64,000 nt of DNA from Exilibacterium sp. (GTDB taxonomy: Bacteria > Pseudomonadota > Gammaproteobacteria > Pseudomonadales > Cellvibrionaceae), in NCBI GenBank assembly GCA_028280195.1, contig JANQMH010000063.1:1-64000 (forward strand). The letters run 5' to 3'. Positions 35,608 through 44,558 of the stretch are shown here, in pieces (positions within the stretch are counted from its first letter, which is position 1; each line of letters begins with the position of its first letter). The notes below the pieces were generated by a model. It searched no databases and was not told where the DNA came from. It saw only the letters and a list, made by a program, of their open reading frames with translations. A program made the position numbers and the translations under genes.

Positions 35608-36898
35608 CGCCTACCTCGGTCATGCGGCCGGCTTTGGCGGCGGGTGCCGGGGTTTTCCGTTCGATGGAGGCGATCATCCGCTTGGCCACCAGCATGGCAA
35701 ACAGTACCGCGGTAATACCGCCCACCAGTTTGCCGATAATCACCGCCATGATCATGTCCGGCTTATTGGCCGCGGTAAAACCGAGGTGATCGCCAAAGGT
35801 GAAGGCGGCGCTGACGGCAAATGCCGAACACAGAATTTTGCCGCGGCTGTCCATATCCTTCATCACCTGAAACATGGGGATGTTGTTCGCCAGCGTGGCG
35901 ATCAAGCCCGTCGCCGCGGTGGGATTGACGCGCAGCGCGCCGCCCATTTTCAGCAGCGGCTTTTCAAACCAGCGCGTCAGCAGCAATACCATCGGGTAGG
36001 CGCCCAGCAGGATAATGGCAATGGAGCCGATCACCTCCACGGCGCGCATATCGATCCCGGGCGCATCGCCCTCCACCATGAAGATCGGGTCCATACCGGG
36101 AATGATCACTATCCCCAGGGTGCGCTCCAGCACCGCGGCGGTGAGGCCGATGGTGATAAAGGCCACCAGAAATTTGGCAAAGATGGAAAAGCCGTTGATC
36201 ATCCGTTCCGGTATCAGCCACAGGCCGGTGGCGATCAGCGCCGAAACGATGATCACCGGTATCAGGTTCATAAAGATCAGCGGCAGATTGAATTCGATGA
36301 CCTGCTGGGTACCGGGCACCACAACCGTGGAGGCCATGGCGCTGAGGCCGCCGGCAATACAGCCGAGCGGAATCGTGACAATACCGGCCAGCACCCCCGC
36401 GGCCAGATAGGGGCGGTCTTCGACATTGATGATGCCCACTGCCACAGGAATGGAAAACACGATGGTGGGCCCCATCATGGCGCCGAGAATCAGCCCCGCG
36501 TACATCCAGGCGCCGTAGTTGACGGTGCCGTCGGCCGCCGTGGCCATTTCCCGGGCGAGAAAGTAGCCGCCCATATCGTTGGCCAGCAGCGTGGTGGCAA
36601 ACATCGCCGGGTCGGCGCCGAGAGCGGTATAGACAGGCACGATCACCGGCGACAACACTTTCGCCAGCACCGGCGCAATGGCGATGATGCCCACCATCGC
36701 CAGTGCCAGCGCGCCCATGGCGTTGAAGCCTTCCTCAAACTGATTGCCGGCGCCGGAGATCGATTTGCCCACCCGGCCGAGACCGATTTTGCCGAGCACC
36801 GGCTCGGAACCGCCGAACTGCTGGAAAATACGGTCCACTGCGCCGATGACCATGAAGGTCATCATGATGTATAAAATTACCTGATTTAACGTTTCCAT
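35597..36898 (-). CDS. eutH: EutH ethanolamine transporter
   Basis: A 433-residue polytopic membrane protein matching EutH, the permease thought to bring in ethanolamine at low concentration or pH. It has about 10-11 helices and conserved stretches FEEGFNAMGALALAMVGIIA (~55-74), LLANDMGGYFLAREMA (~104-119) and GDHLGFTAANKPDM (~375-388). Start ATG at 36898. It is placed in the E. coli order between eutG and eutA. Confidence 0.93.
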   Translation of the reverse strand: METLNQVILYIMMTFMVIGAVDRIFQQFGGSEPVLGKIGLGRVGKSISGAGNQFEEGFNAMGALALAMVGIIAIAPVLAKVLSPVIVPVYTALGADPAMFATTLLANDMGGYFLAREMATAADGTVNYGAWMYAGLILGAMMGPTIVFSIPVAVGIINVEDRPYLAAGVLAGIVTIPLGCIAGGLSAMASTVVVPGTQQVIEFNLPLIFMNLIPVIIVSALIATGLWLIPERMINGFSIFAKFLVAFITIGLTAAVLERTLGIVIIPGMDPIFMVEGDAPGIDMRAVEVIGSIAIILLGAYPMVLLLTRWFEKPLLKMGGALRVNPTAATGLIATLANNIPMFQVMKDMDSRGKILCSAFAVSAAFTFGDHLGFTAANKPDMIMAVIIGKLVGGITAVLFAMLVAKRMIASIERKTPAPAAKAGRMTEVGGES

Positions 36899-36913
36899 TA
36901 TCGTGTCTCCAAG

Positions 36914-38179
36914 TTAGCAGCCGGCTGCCGCGCGCGGTGCCGCCGGCGGGCCCATGGCCTGTTGTAGTAGCTGGATAACGTCCGCCTCTGTGACACAGCG
37001 GGGATTGGCTTTAATGCAGATATCCTCAAGGGCGGCGGCGGCCAGTTCAGTAAAGTCCGCGGCGCGGCCACCGAAGCGGGCGAGGTTGTCGGGCAGGCCG
37101 ATATCGGCCAGTAGCCGGGCGACGGCGGCAATACCGGCATCGCACTGCTGCCGCTCGCTCATACCTTCGCGCGACACACCGAGCGCGGCGGCAATGGCGG
37201 CGTACTCGCTGCGGCAGACCAGCGCATTGAAAGCCATCACGTGGGGCAGCAGGATGCCGTTGGCCACACCGTGGGCGATGTCGTAGCGGGCACCGACCTG
37301 ATGGGATATCGCATGTACCAGACCCAGCCCGGAATTGCTGAAGGCCAGCCCGGCTTTGTAAGCGGCCAGCGCCATGCACAGCCGCGCCTCCGTCTTGCCG
37401 CCGTTGCCCACCGCCACCGGCAGCGCCCGGGCAATGGTCTGGATTGCCGAAATCGCCAGTGCCCGCGACAGCGGGTTGGCACTGCTGGCAACATAGGCTT
37501 CGATGGCATGGGTCAGCGCATCGATACCGGTGGCGGCGGTGATCGACGCCGGCAGCTCGCGCATCAGGCTGGGGTCGATAACGGCGAGATCCGGCATTAA
37601 CGCCGCCTGCTTGGCGACCACTTTGTGCCGGCCGTCGGCGGATATGATCACGCTGATATCGGTGACCTCCGAGCCGGTGCCGGCGGTGGTCGGCACCGCC
37701 GCCAGACCGATACTGCGCACACCGGCAAAGTCGGCCGCCGCCAGCGCCGGCAGATCGCAGTGACAGCTGGCCAGCACGGCGATCGCTTTGGCGGCGTCGA
37801 GCGCCGAACCGCCGCCAAAGCCCAGCACAAAGTCGGCGCCGCACTGCGCCAGCATGGCCACGCCGCGATCCACCACGCCGGCGCCCGGCTCGTGTTCAAC
37901 ACCGCTAAACACAGTGACCTCGATAGCCGCCCGCGCCAGACTGCGCAGCGCCGGTGCCAGCAGCCCGCGTTCATAGACCGCCCGATCCGCCACGATCAGC
38001 ACGCGCCGCGCCGCCTGCGCCTGCAACAGGCTGCCGATTTTCAATACCGCGCCCTGTCCCACCAGCGTCTGGCGGGGCGCGTTAAAGCCGAACAGGTTTT
38101 GCGGTGTCAGCGCGTCCACCGTGTGCGTTACCACGCCGGCGATGACAGCACTGTCGAGCGGTGTCGCAATAGGATTCAT
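36914..38179 (-). CDS. eutG: EutG iron-type alcohol dehydrogenase
   Basis: A 421-residue group III (iron-containing) alcohol dehydrogenase. It reduces acetaldehyde to ethanol and regenerates NAD+ inside the compartment. Visible are the NAD-binding FVLGFGGGSALDAAKAI (~137-153), the loop VPTTAGTGSEVTDISVI (~182-198) and metal-binding HAIEAYV plus HAISHQVGARYDIAHG (~305-320). The start MNPIATPLDSAVIAG is typical for an encapsulation helix region. The longer reading overlaps eutJ and is rejected. Confidence 0.9.
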   Translation of the reverse strand: MNPIATPLDSAVIAGVVTHTVDALTPQNLFGFNAPRQTLVGQGAVLKIGSLLQAQAARRVLIVADRAVYERGLLAPALRSLARAAIEVTVFSGVEHEPGAGVVDRGVAMLAQCGADFVLGFGGGSALDAAKAIAVLASCHCDLPALAAADFAGVRSIGLAAVPTTAGTGSEVTDISVIISADGRHKVVAKQAALMPDLAVIDPSLMRELPASITAATGIDALTHAIEAYVASSANPLSRALAISAIQTIARALPVAVGNGGKTEARLCMALAAYKAGLAFSNSGLGLVHAISHQVGARYDIAHGVANGILLPHVMAFNALVCRSEYAAIAAALGVSREGMSERQQCDAGIAAVARLLADIGLPDNLARFGGRAADFTELAAAALEDICIKANPRCVTEADVIQLLQQAMGPPAAPRAAAGC

Positions 38180-38180
38180 A

Positions 38181-39020
38181 CTACACCGCCCGCAGCTGCT
38201 GGCGGCCCGCGGTGTCGGCGCGAGCCGCAATCGCCAGCGGCGTCAAATGAATCGGCCGCGCGGGGGTGATTACCTCGATACCGGCAAACTCCGTGGCAAA
38301 AATATCGCCAAAGCCGCGCAGCGCACAACACCCCCCGGTGAGATACATCGCCGGCGGCCGGTGATCGCCAATATGCCGTCGCACCAGCGCGGCCATTTTC
38401 TCCACCACCGGTCGCGCCACTGCCAGCACATCGCCCGAGTCATCCATGCGCTTCAACAATTCGGCCTTGTCGTAGGGCAGCTGATGGTGGCCCGCCAGGG
38501 CCAGGGTGATATGGTGGCCGCCGGTGGGGTCGTCGAGCGATTTGACCACCCGCCCGCGCTCGATAACGGCGGTGCCGGTGGTACCGCCGCCGATATCGAC
38601 CACGGCGGCGTCGCGCAACTGTAACAGCCCGGCCACACTGCTGGGTTCGTCGATCACCTCGGCCACGTCGATACCTGCCGCCTCGACGACATTGATGGAG
38701 ATACGCGGGTCGGTACCCGGCGGGAAGGAGGTGGCGGCGCGGCTGATATCGATACCGAGGCGCCGCCCGGCGCGCTGCAGTTGCCGCCTGACGATATCGC
38801 AGGCACCGTGATAATCGACCACGACGCCGTCGCGAACCACCGACGCCCACTGCAGGTAACAGGCCAGCGGTTTGTTGGCCGCATCCAGTACCAGTGTCTG
38901 AATATCCGCCGTGCCCAGATCGATGCCGACTTTAAAGGCGCCCTTATGGCGCGCGGTGCTGTCGTCATTGACCATGGCTGCGGCGCTTTCCAGCAGCCGG
39001 TTCAGTGTAGCCATATCCAT
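38181..39020 (-). CDS. eutJ: EutJ, Hsp70/actin-fold chaperone-like protein
   Basis: A 279-residue EutJ of the actin/Hsp70 ATPase fold, proposed to help assemble or reactivate Eut proteins. Motifs: KVGIDLGTADIQTLVLDA near the start, and DEPSSVAGLL with VVDIGGGTTGTAVIERGRV (~141-159). Several Met codons occur at the start; the ATG at 39020 has the best distance to GCGAGG, while 39026 is also possible. It ends one base before the eutG start. Confidence 0.9.
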   Translation of the reverse strand: MDMATLNRLLESAAAMVNDDSTARHKGAFKVGIDLGTADIQTLVLDAANKPLACYLQWASVVRDGVVVDYHGACDIVRRQLQRAGRRLGIDISRAATSFPPGTDPRISINVVEAAGIDVAEVIDEPSSVAGLLQLRDAAVVDIGGGTTGTAVIERGRVVKSLDDPTGGHHITLALAGHHQLPYDKAELLKRMDDSGDVLAVARPVVEKMAALVRRHIGDHRPPAMYLTGGCCALRGFGDIFATEFAGIEVITPARPIHLTPLAIAARADTAGRQQLRAV

Positions 39021-39033
39021 ATTCATAACCTCG

Positions 39034-40440
39034 CTAGACAATGCGAAAAGCATCGACCAGGGTACAGCGGCGCTTGCGCACAAACGTGGCGGCATTGGTA
39101 ACGCCCTCGCCGGTCGGCGTCGAGATGGTCATCGAAGTCCAGCCCTCGCCGCCGGCGCCCAGCCCCGCCAGGCAGGGCCCGTTTTTGACGAACAGACTGG
39201 TATTGACTTCGGCCGCCATACGCGACAGGTTGTCGATATTGCGTGAATGCATGGCCGCGGTATGGCGGTTGCCGCCCTCCAGCGCGATGCCCCAGTCAAT
39301 CGCCTGATCGGCGTCGCCGGCCCTGATCAGGGCAATCACCGGCATCATCAACTCGGTAGTGGCAAATACATGATCGCGCTCGGTTTCCACCAGCAGCAGG
39401 CGCGTTTCGGCGGGCACCTCGAAACCGGCGGCGGCGGCAATCTTGGCGGCATCGCGGCCTATCCACTCGGCCCTGGGCCGGGCATCGCCGCCGGGATAGC
39501 CCTGCAGTATCAGCTGCGCCACGGCGTCGGCCTGCTGCGCACTGATCTCCACCGCGCCGTGGCGGCACATGGCGGCCTTGAGCGGGTCGGCAATCGATTC
39601 CACCGCGACGATTTCCTTTTCGTCGACACAGACAATGTTGTTGTCGAAAGAGGCGCCCTGGACGATGCTGACGGCGGCGCGCTCAATATCCGCGCTGGCA
39701 TCGACCACCACCGGGGGGTTGCCGGGCCCGGCCGCAATCAGGCGCTTGTCGGTATTTTTGCGCGCCGCCTTTACCACCGCCTCACCGCCGGTAATGGTCA
39801 GCAGGTGTACGCCCGGATAGACAAACAGTTGCGTGGCCGCCTCCAGGCTCGGCGTCTCCACACAGGTGACGATGCCACAGGGGCCGCCGGCACTGATCGA
39901 GGCCTGATTGACCAGTTGAATGGCGCGCTGCGATACCGCCTTTGCCGCCGGGTGGGGCGAGAACACCACCGCATTGCCGGCGGCGATCATACTGATACTG
40001 TTATTCAATATGGTGGCCGAGGGATTGGTGGAAGGCGTTACCGAGGCGATCACACCCCAGGGCGCGTTTTCCACCAGCGACAGCCCGTGATCGCCGCTGA
40101 TGGCCAGCGGCACGATCGCCTCCGGGCCCGGTGTCTTGTCGATAACCAGCTGGTTTTTGCGTATTTTGTCGGCCACCCGGCCAAAGCCGGTTTCGCGCAC
40201 GCCGAGTTCGCACAACTCGCGGATATGCCGGGCCGCCAGCTGGCGAATGGCGGCGATAATGCGCTGGCGCTGCCCCAGGTTGTGCAGTTGGCGCTGAGCC
40301 GAGCGCGCCGCCGCCACGGCATCATCCAGTGTCTGAAATACACCGTAATGCTCGCCGTGGGGCTGTGGTGCGTGCAACTGTTCGATTACCCGCCGCACAA
40401 TGGTTTCAATCTGCTCTGAGTCTATCTGCTGCTGTGTCAT
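39034..40440 (-). CDS. eutE: EutE, CoA-acylating acetaldehyde dehydrogenase
   Basis: A 468-residue aldehyde dehydrogenase that converts acetaldehyde to acetyl-CoA with NAD+. The N-terminal helix EQIETIVRRVIEQL (~9-22) is a typical microcompartment-targeting peptide. Conserved parts are SVTPSTNPSATILNN (~133-147), the catalytic cysteine in FDNNIVCVDEKE (~270-281) and GLGAGGEGWTSMTISTPTGE (~430-449). It lies between eutN and eutJ as in E. coli. Confidence 0.94.
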   Translation of the reverse strand: MTQQQIDSEQIETIVRRVIEQLHAPQPHGEHYGVFQTLDDAVAAARSAQRQLHNLGQRQRIIAAIRQLAARHIRELCELGVRETGFGRVADKIRKNQLVIDKTPGPEAIVPLAISGDHGLSLVENAPWGVIASVTPSTNPSATILNNSISMIAAGNAVVFSPHPAAKAVSQRAIQLVNQASISAGGPCGIVTCVETPSLEAATQLFVYPGVHLLTITGGEAVVKAARKNTDKRLIAAGPGNPPVVVDASADIERAAVSIVQGASFDNNIVCVDEKEIVAVESIADPLKAAMCRHGAVEISAQQADAVAQLILQGYPGGDARPRAEWIGRDAAKIAAAAGFEVPAETRLLLVETERDHVFATTELMMPVIALIRAGDADQAIDWGIALEGGNRHTAAMHSRNIDNLSRMAAEVNTSLFVKNGPCLAGLGAGGEGWTSMTISTPTGEGVTNAATFVRKRRCTLVDAFRIV

Positions 40441-40483
40441 ACCCTGTCCCCGGGAACCACTCTGTCAGTGCTGCTGCCGGCCG

Positions 40484-40780
40484 TTACGAATGCTTTTGAA
40501 ACCAGGTCGCCTGTTCGCTGGTAACCTCATCGACAATGCCGATCACACTCAGGTCGACCGGCGCCTGGCCGCCGCCGTCGACCGTCATGCGGGCGGAGCT
40601 GCCGGCAACGGTCAGCACCCATTCACCCTCGCCGGCACCGAGCTTGTCTACCGCCACCGCCACCGCCGGCTCCTCTGCGCCGGCCTGATCGACAAACCGC
40701 ACCATTACCAGCTTGTCCATGCCCAGCCCGTCGCTGCGCACGGTGGCGACAACCTGGCCAACCACTTTTGCAAGTCTCAT
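40484..40780 (-). CDS. eutN: EutN pentameric vertex protein
   Basis: A 98-residue BMC-P (CcmL/EutN) protein: MRLAKVVGQVVATVRSDGL at the start, then LVMVRFVDQ and a VDLSVIGIVDEV end strand (~75-86). Pentamers of this family cap the shell vertices. It lies 50 bp downstream of the second eutM. Confidence 0.92.
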   Translation of the reverse strand: MRLAKVVGQVVATVRSDGLGMDKLVMVRFVDQAGAEEPAVAVAVDKLGAGEGEWVLTVAGSSARMTVDGGGQAPVDLSVIGIVDEVTSEQATWFQKHS

Positions 40781-40830
40781 CGTTGCGTCACCCGTCTGTT
40801 CGCGTACCGGCGCAGCCGCCGGCAGTCAGC

Positions 40831-41151
40831 TCAGCCGGCGGTTTTCTTTGCCGCCGGCTTCTTAGCCGGCAGCGGCGCCGGTGTGATGGGAAATATCTTT
40901 TCCAGATCCTCGTGCGGGCGGGCGATCACATGCACGGCAATGAGTTCGCCGAGCCGCTGCGCGGCCGCGGCTCCCGCATCGGTGGCTGCCTTGCAGGCCG
41001 CCACATCGCCTCTGATCAGCGCGGTGACATAGCCGTGGCCGATCTGCTGATAGCCGACCAGTTCGACCCGGGCCGCTTTGACCATGGCATCGGAGGCCTC
41101 GATCAGTGCGGTCAGGCCCTTGGTTTCCAAAATGCCCAGTGCTTCCATCAC
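40831..41151 (-). CDS. eutM: EutM-type BMC-H shell protein with Lys-rich tail
   Basis: A 106-residue BMC-H hexamer-forming shell protein: [40 protein letters not shown] and [17 protein letters not shown]. It is closely related to the preceding copy (41195-41488) but carries a C-terminal extension rich in Pro, Ala and Lys ([13 protein letters not shown]) that enteric EutM lacks. The two copies point to a local duplication and specialisation. Confidence 0.92.
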   Translation of the reverse strand: MMEALGILETKGLTALIEASDAMVKAARVELVGYQQIGHGYVTALIRGDVAACKAATDAGAAAAQRLGELIAVHVIARPHEDLEKIFPITPAPLPAKKPAAKKTAG

Positions 41152-41194
41152 GGTGATACCCTCTTATTCAGTAAAAAAACCTGCGCCGGGCGCC

Positions 41195-41488
41195 TCAGGC
41201 ACCCGCGCCGTCGCTGCCGCCGATGGGAAATATCTTTTCCAGATCATCGTGCGGGCGCGGAATCACATGCACCGCCACCAGTTCGCCGAGCCGCTGCGCC
41301 GCCGCCGCGCCGGCGTCGGTGGCCGCCTTACAGGCGGCGACATCGCCGCGCACCATGGTGGTCACCAGGCCGCTGCCGATCTGCTTGTAGCCCACCAGTT
41401 TTACCCTGGCGGCCTTGACCATGGCATCGGAGGCCTCGATCAAGGCAGTCAGGCCCTTTGTTTCAATAATACCCAGTGCTTCATTCAT
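41195..41488 (-). CDS. eutM: EutM-type BMC-H shell protein
   Basis: A 97-residue BMC-H protein: [40 protein letters not shown] and [17 protein letters not shown]. The length equals that of E. coli EutM, the main facet hexamer. The ATG at 41488 follows GGAGAAAAACC; a longer reading extends into eutD and is artefactual. It sits between eutD and the tailed eutM copy. Confidence 0.94.
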   Translation of the reverse strand: MNEALGIIETKGLTALIEASDAMVKAARVKLVGYKQIGSGLVTTMVRGDVAACKAATDAGAAAAQRLGELVAVHVIPRPHDDLEKIFPIGGSDGAGA

Positions 41489-41514
41489 GGTTTTTCTCCA
41501 CAGTAAGGAACGCG

Positions 41515-42495
41515 TTAAGGCCCGCCCAGGCACGATGCCAGCACGGCGATATCGACGATATCGTCGACACTGCAGCCGCGCGACAGATCGTGCATGGGCT
41601 GGTTCAAACCCTGCAGCAGCGGACCGACCGCCCGGTAATGGCACAGCCGCTGCGCCACCTTGTAGGCGATATTGCCGGCGTTGAGCGAGGGAAATATCAG
41701 TACATTGGAATTGCCGTGCAGGGGGCTGCCGGGCGCTTTTTTCTCCGCCACGGCGGGCACCACCGCGGCGTCGAACTGCAACTCGCCGTCAACGATCAGC
41801 TCCGGTGCCAGCGCCCGCACCCGCTCGAAGGCCTGGCGCACGCGCCGCACCGCCGGGTGATCGGAGCTGCCCTTGGTGGAAAACGACAGCATGGCAACAC
41901 GCGGCGTTTGCCGGGTCAGCTTTTCATAGTTGCGGGCCGCATCGATGGCGATATCGGCCAGCTGCTCGACACTGGGCTCGGGCACCACGCCGGCGTCGGC
42001 AAACAGGCAGGCATCGCCGCCTGCGGGTGAGCACATCATAAAAAAGGAAGACACGGTTTTATGCGCCTGCGAGACACCTATCACTTTCAAGGCCGCACGC
42101 AATACATCCGCGGTAGTGGAGAGATTGCCAGCAATACACACGTCTGCCTGCCCGCGGCGCACCATCATGGCGGCGTAAAACAGCGGATTGCCCATGGCCC
42201 GCCGCGCCGCATCGGCATCCGGGGACTTATCCCCGGTCGCCATATAAGCCTCTACAAACTGATCGAAGTGACCGCAGCGCAGCGGATCGACTACCGTCAG
42301 GCAGGGCATGGGCACACCGCCGCGGTGTGCGCAGTCGCGCAGCTCGAAGGGGTTGCCGACCAGGATCGGCCTGGCCAGCCCCCGGTTCCTCAAGGTATTC
42401 GCCGCCTGCAACAGGCGCGGGTCCCGGCAATCGGCAAACACAATTCGCCGCGGGGAGGCTCTGCATATCTCTAGGCAACGCTGCATGAAATTCAT
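41515..42495 (-). CDS. eutD: EutD phosphotransacetylase
   Basis: A 326-residue phosphate acetyltransferase that turns acetyl-CoA into acetyl-phosphate and recycles CoA in the compartment. Family features: [20 protein letters not shown] (~17-36), [20 protein letters not shown] (~108-127), [10 protein letters not shown] (~204-213) and [20 protein letters not shown] (~264-283). It overlaps eutT by four bases and precedes the eutM pair. Confidence 0.92.
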   Translation of the reverse strand: MNFMQRCLEICRASPRRIVFADCRDPRLLQAANTLRNRGLARPILVGNPFELRDCAHRGGVPMPCLTVVDPLRCGHFDQFVEAYMATGDKSPDADAARRAMGNPLFYAAMMVRRGQADVCIAGNLSTTADVLRAALKVIGVSQAHKTVSSFFMMCSPAGGDACLFADAGVVPEPSVEQLADIAIDAARNYEKLTRQTPRVAMLSFSTKGSSDHPAVRRVRQAFERVRALAPELIVDGELQFDAAVVPAVAEKKAPGSPLHGNSNVLIFPSLNAGNIAYKVAQRLCHYRAVGPLLQGLNQPMHDLSRGCSVDDIVDIAVLASCLGGP

Positions 42496-43295
42496 GGACT
42501 GGACAGCTTCTGCAAAACGCGCTCGACATCCGACTCGCTCAACACCCGCAACAGCATCAGCACGTAGAGTGCGCTGCTGAGGCGATTCAAGCCCTGTACG
42601 ATATCCTCGCGGCTCAATTCGAAAGCGTCGTCGACGAAAACCCGCACCGCTGCCAGTTCCGCCTCCCGCACCAGGGCCCGCAGCAGATTGAGCAGGGCGA
42701 TATCGGCACCGTGATCCCGATCCGGCAAAAGATGATCGCGGCCCAGGTACTCGAGCGGCTGGTGGGAAATGGCGTGGATGGTTGCGGCGTTCATATCCCC
42801 CATGCCGAGCGGCAACAGCGCTTCTCCGCTCACCTCGCTGCGCAGCACATTGCCCATGTAGGAACGCAGGTCCGCCAGCAGTTTGCGCAGTGGAGAATAG
42901 CGGTTCTCCCTATCGAACTGCGTCTGCACCACCACGGTCTGTGCGATCAGGGTGTCGAGTTTGCCGCGCAGGGCAATACGCGGGTGGGTTTTTGGCACCA
43001 GCCGCCTGTCGTCGAGCAGTGTCAGCAGCTCAGTCTTGCGTTGCACCTGGCTGCCGCAGACAACACAGCGGTTTCCCGGCCGCTTGTTGGCGCCGGTCAA
43101 AGGGTGTACATGCTCATCGCGCAGATAGACACGGCCGTCATCGCCCAGGTATTTGACGCGGACTTTGCGTTCGGCCAGCAACTGGCCGGCCGCAGGGGTG
43201 AGCCTGGCGCCGGCGGGCAGATGTATTTCGCTGCCGTGGGCCAGACCAAAATGCCGGCGCAGCCACGACTCGGTAACAAAATCCGAAGTGCTCAC
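42492..43295 (-). CDS. eutT: EutT ATP:cob(I)alamin adenosyltransferase
   Basis: A 267-residue EutT, which makes adenosylcobalamin for EutBC. Visible are the N-terminal FVTESWLRRHFGL (~6-18), the metal-site region HPLTGANKRPGNRCVVCGSQ (~64-83) and the catalytic YSPLRKLLADLRSYMGNVLR region. In enteric EutT the metal motif is H-x11-C-C-x2-C; here the first of the paired cysteines is Arg (R76), leaving C77 and C80. It overlaps eutQ and eutD by four bases each. Confidence 0.9.
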   Translation of the reverse strand: MSTSDFVTESWLRRHFGLAHGSEIHLPAGARLTPAAGQLLAERKVRVKYLGDDGRVYLRDEHVHPLTGANKRPGNRCVVCGSQVQRKTELLTLLDDRRLVPKTHPRIALRGKLDTLIAQTVVVQTQFDRENRYSPLRKLLADLRSYMGNVLRSEVSGEALLPLGMGDMNAATIHAISHQPLEYLGRDHLLPDRDHGADIALLNLLRALVREAELAAVRVFVDDAFELSREDIVQGLNRLSSALYVLMLLRVLSESDVERVLQKLSSP

Positions 43296-43975
43296 GCCGG
43301 CGCCTGCCCGTTCGACCAGTCGGCGGGATAGGTAATATACACAAGGCGCACACTGTCCGGTGCGGCAAACTCGATGGCCGCGCCTTTCGGTATATAAAAG
43401 ACATCGCCGGCCCGGCCGACATAAGTGTTGCCCTGGCTGCGAATATGCAGCTCGCCGTCGAGCACCACATCAATTTCATCGTAGGTCAGTGTCCAGGGAA
43501 AACTGGCTTTCTCCCACTGCATAAAACCGGCGGCGATGGCACTGCCGTCGGCGGCGCCGATAACATCCGTCAGCCCAATCGGCTTATCCGGCACGCCGTC
43601 GAACTGACCAAACTGCACGGAATTGCCGCGCACCAGTACCACGCCGCTGTCGGCCACCTCGCGCTCACACTGCGGCTCGCCAAAACCGTGCCGCAGCTCG
43701 CGCATGGCTTTTTCAACCAGTTGCTGGAGCAGGGCCGGGTCGTGTTTGCCGGCCGGCAGTTTCGCTTCCACCGCCCGTCGCACGGCCGCCAGCGTATCTG
43801 CCGGCGGCGCCGGTTCAACGCCGGCAGCGCCGCTGTCGGCGATCTTCACTCCCAGGCTGGCGGCGAGGTCGCGCGCTTCGGGCGTAATGATTGTGCGCTG
43901 CAGCGCGATATCGAGCTGCGCTCCGCCCCGCCGGTGGAGTTTTCTGATATCCTCGGCCGTTACCAGCGCTTTCAT
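43292..43975 (-). CDS. eutQ: EutQ cupin-type acetate kinase
   Basis: A 227-residue EutQ. The C-terminal cupin (~110-220) has LTDVIGAADGSAIAAGFMQW (~137-156), FPWTLTYDEIDVVLDGELHI (~161-180) and GDVFYIPKGAAIEF; EutQ proteins have acetate kinase activity that completes conversion of acetyl-phosphate to acetate. The N-terminal KALVTAEDIRKLHRRGG (~2-18) and the linker are typical. It is preceded by a short tandem repeat and eutP. Confidence 0.9.
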   Translation of the reverse strand: MKALVTAEDIRKLHRRGGAQLDIALQRTIITPEARDLAASLGVKIADSGAAGVEPAPPADTLAAVRRAVEAKLPAGKHDPALLQQLVEKAMRELRHGFGEPQCEREVADSGVVLVRGNSVQFGQFDGVPDKPIGLTDVIGAADGSAIAAGFMQWEKASFPWTLTYDEIDVVLDGELHIRSQGNTYVGRAGDVFYIPKGAAIEFAAPDSVRLVYITYPADWSNGQAPA

Positions 43976-43992
43976 GCCCTACCTCTTTGCTT

Positions 43993-44028
43993 TCTGTTGT
44001 TACTATCTGTTCTGTTGTTACTATCTGT
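43993..44028. repeat. Two perfect 18-bp tandem repeats between eutQ and eutP
   Basis: TCTGTTGTTACTATCTGT occurs twice in direct succession, followed by a partial third copy (TATTACTGCCTG). It fills the 55-bp gap between eutP and eutQ and ends at the eutP stop codon. It resembles slippage-generated DNA. Confidence 0.85.
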
Positions 44029-44030
44029 TA

Positions 44031-44558
44031 TTACTGCCTGTCGTTTTGTCCGTCCTTGCCGCTGCGCAAACCGGCCAGGTACGAACGCAGCCCGGCAACA
44101 CCGCTGCGACTTACGGCAGAGGTTTCAAAATAGGGTGGTAAAATACCGTTTTCCTCCAGCACGCTGCACGCCGCGGCGATATCGGCATCCGGCAAATCGA
44201 TTTTGCTGACCACGCCAACGACACGCTTGCCGTCGTATACCGATAACAGGCCGGCCGGCAGAGAAAAAAGCCGGCTGTTGGCAGCCTGCAGATAAACGAT
44301 TGTCGACACTCCCACAATCGTCGCCAGCAGCGCCCCGTAGTAAGCCCGCCGCTCGGCAAACTCCCCCGGCGTATCGACAATATTGTGTGGATAAAACACC
44401 GCCGCCTGCGTTTTGCACGGCCGAACGCCGCCGCCCATAAGCGCAGCCATCAGTGCGGTCTTGCCGCAACCGACTTCGCCGACCAGGGCAAAATCACCCG
44501 CTAAGGCTTCAGCGCCCGCCACCGCTGTCTCGCAGTTTATGTCCCGGTTGCCACACAT
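44031..44558 (-). CDS. eutP: EutP GTPase-like acetate kinase
   Basis: A 175-residue small P-loop protein. Walker A is [14 protein letters not shown] (~28-41); [11 protein letters not shown] (~59-69) is the switch II/DxxG region; [11 protein letters not shown] (~116) is in place of NKxD. EutP has been linked to acetate metabolism and assembly. The N-terminal ~20 residues overlap the end of eutS by 22 bases, so the true start could be slightly later. A tandem 18-bp repeat follows the gene. Confidence 0.86.
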   Translation of the reverse strand: MCGNRDINCETAVAGAEALAGDFALVGEVGCGKTALMAALMGGGVRPCKTQAAVFYPHNIVDTPGEFAERRAYYGALLATIVGVSTIVYLQAANSRLFSLPAGLLSVYDGKRVVGVVSKIDLPDADIAAACSVLEENGILPPYFETSAVSRSGVAGLRSYLAGLRSGKDGQNDRQ

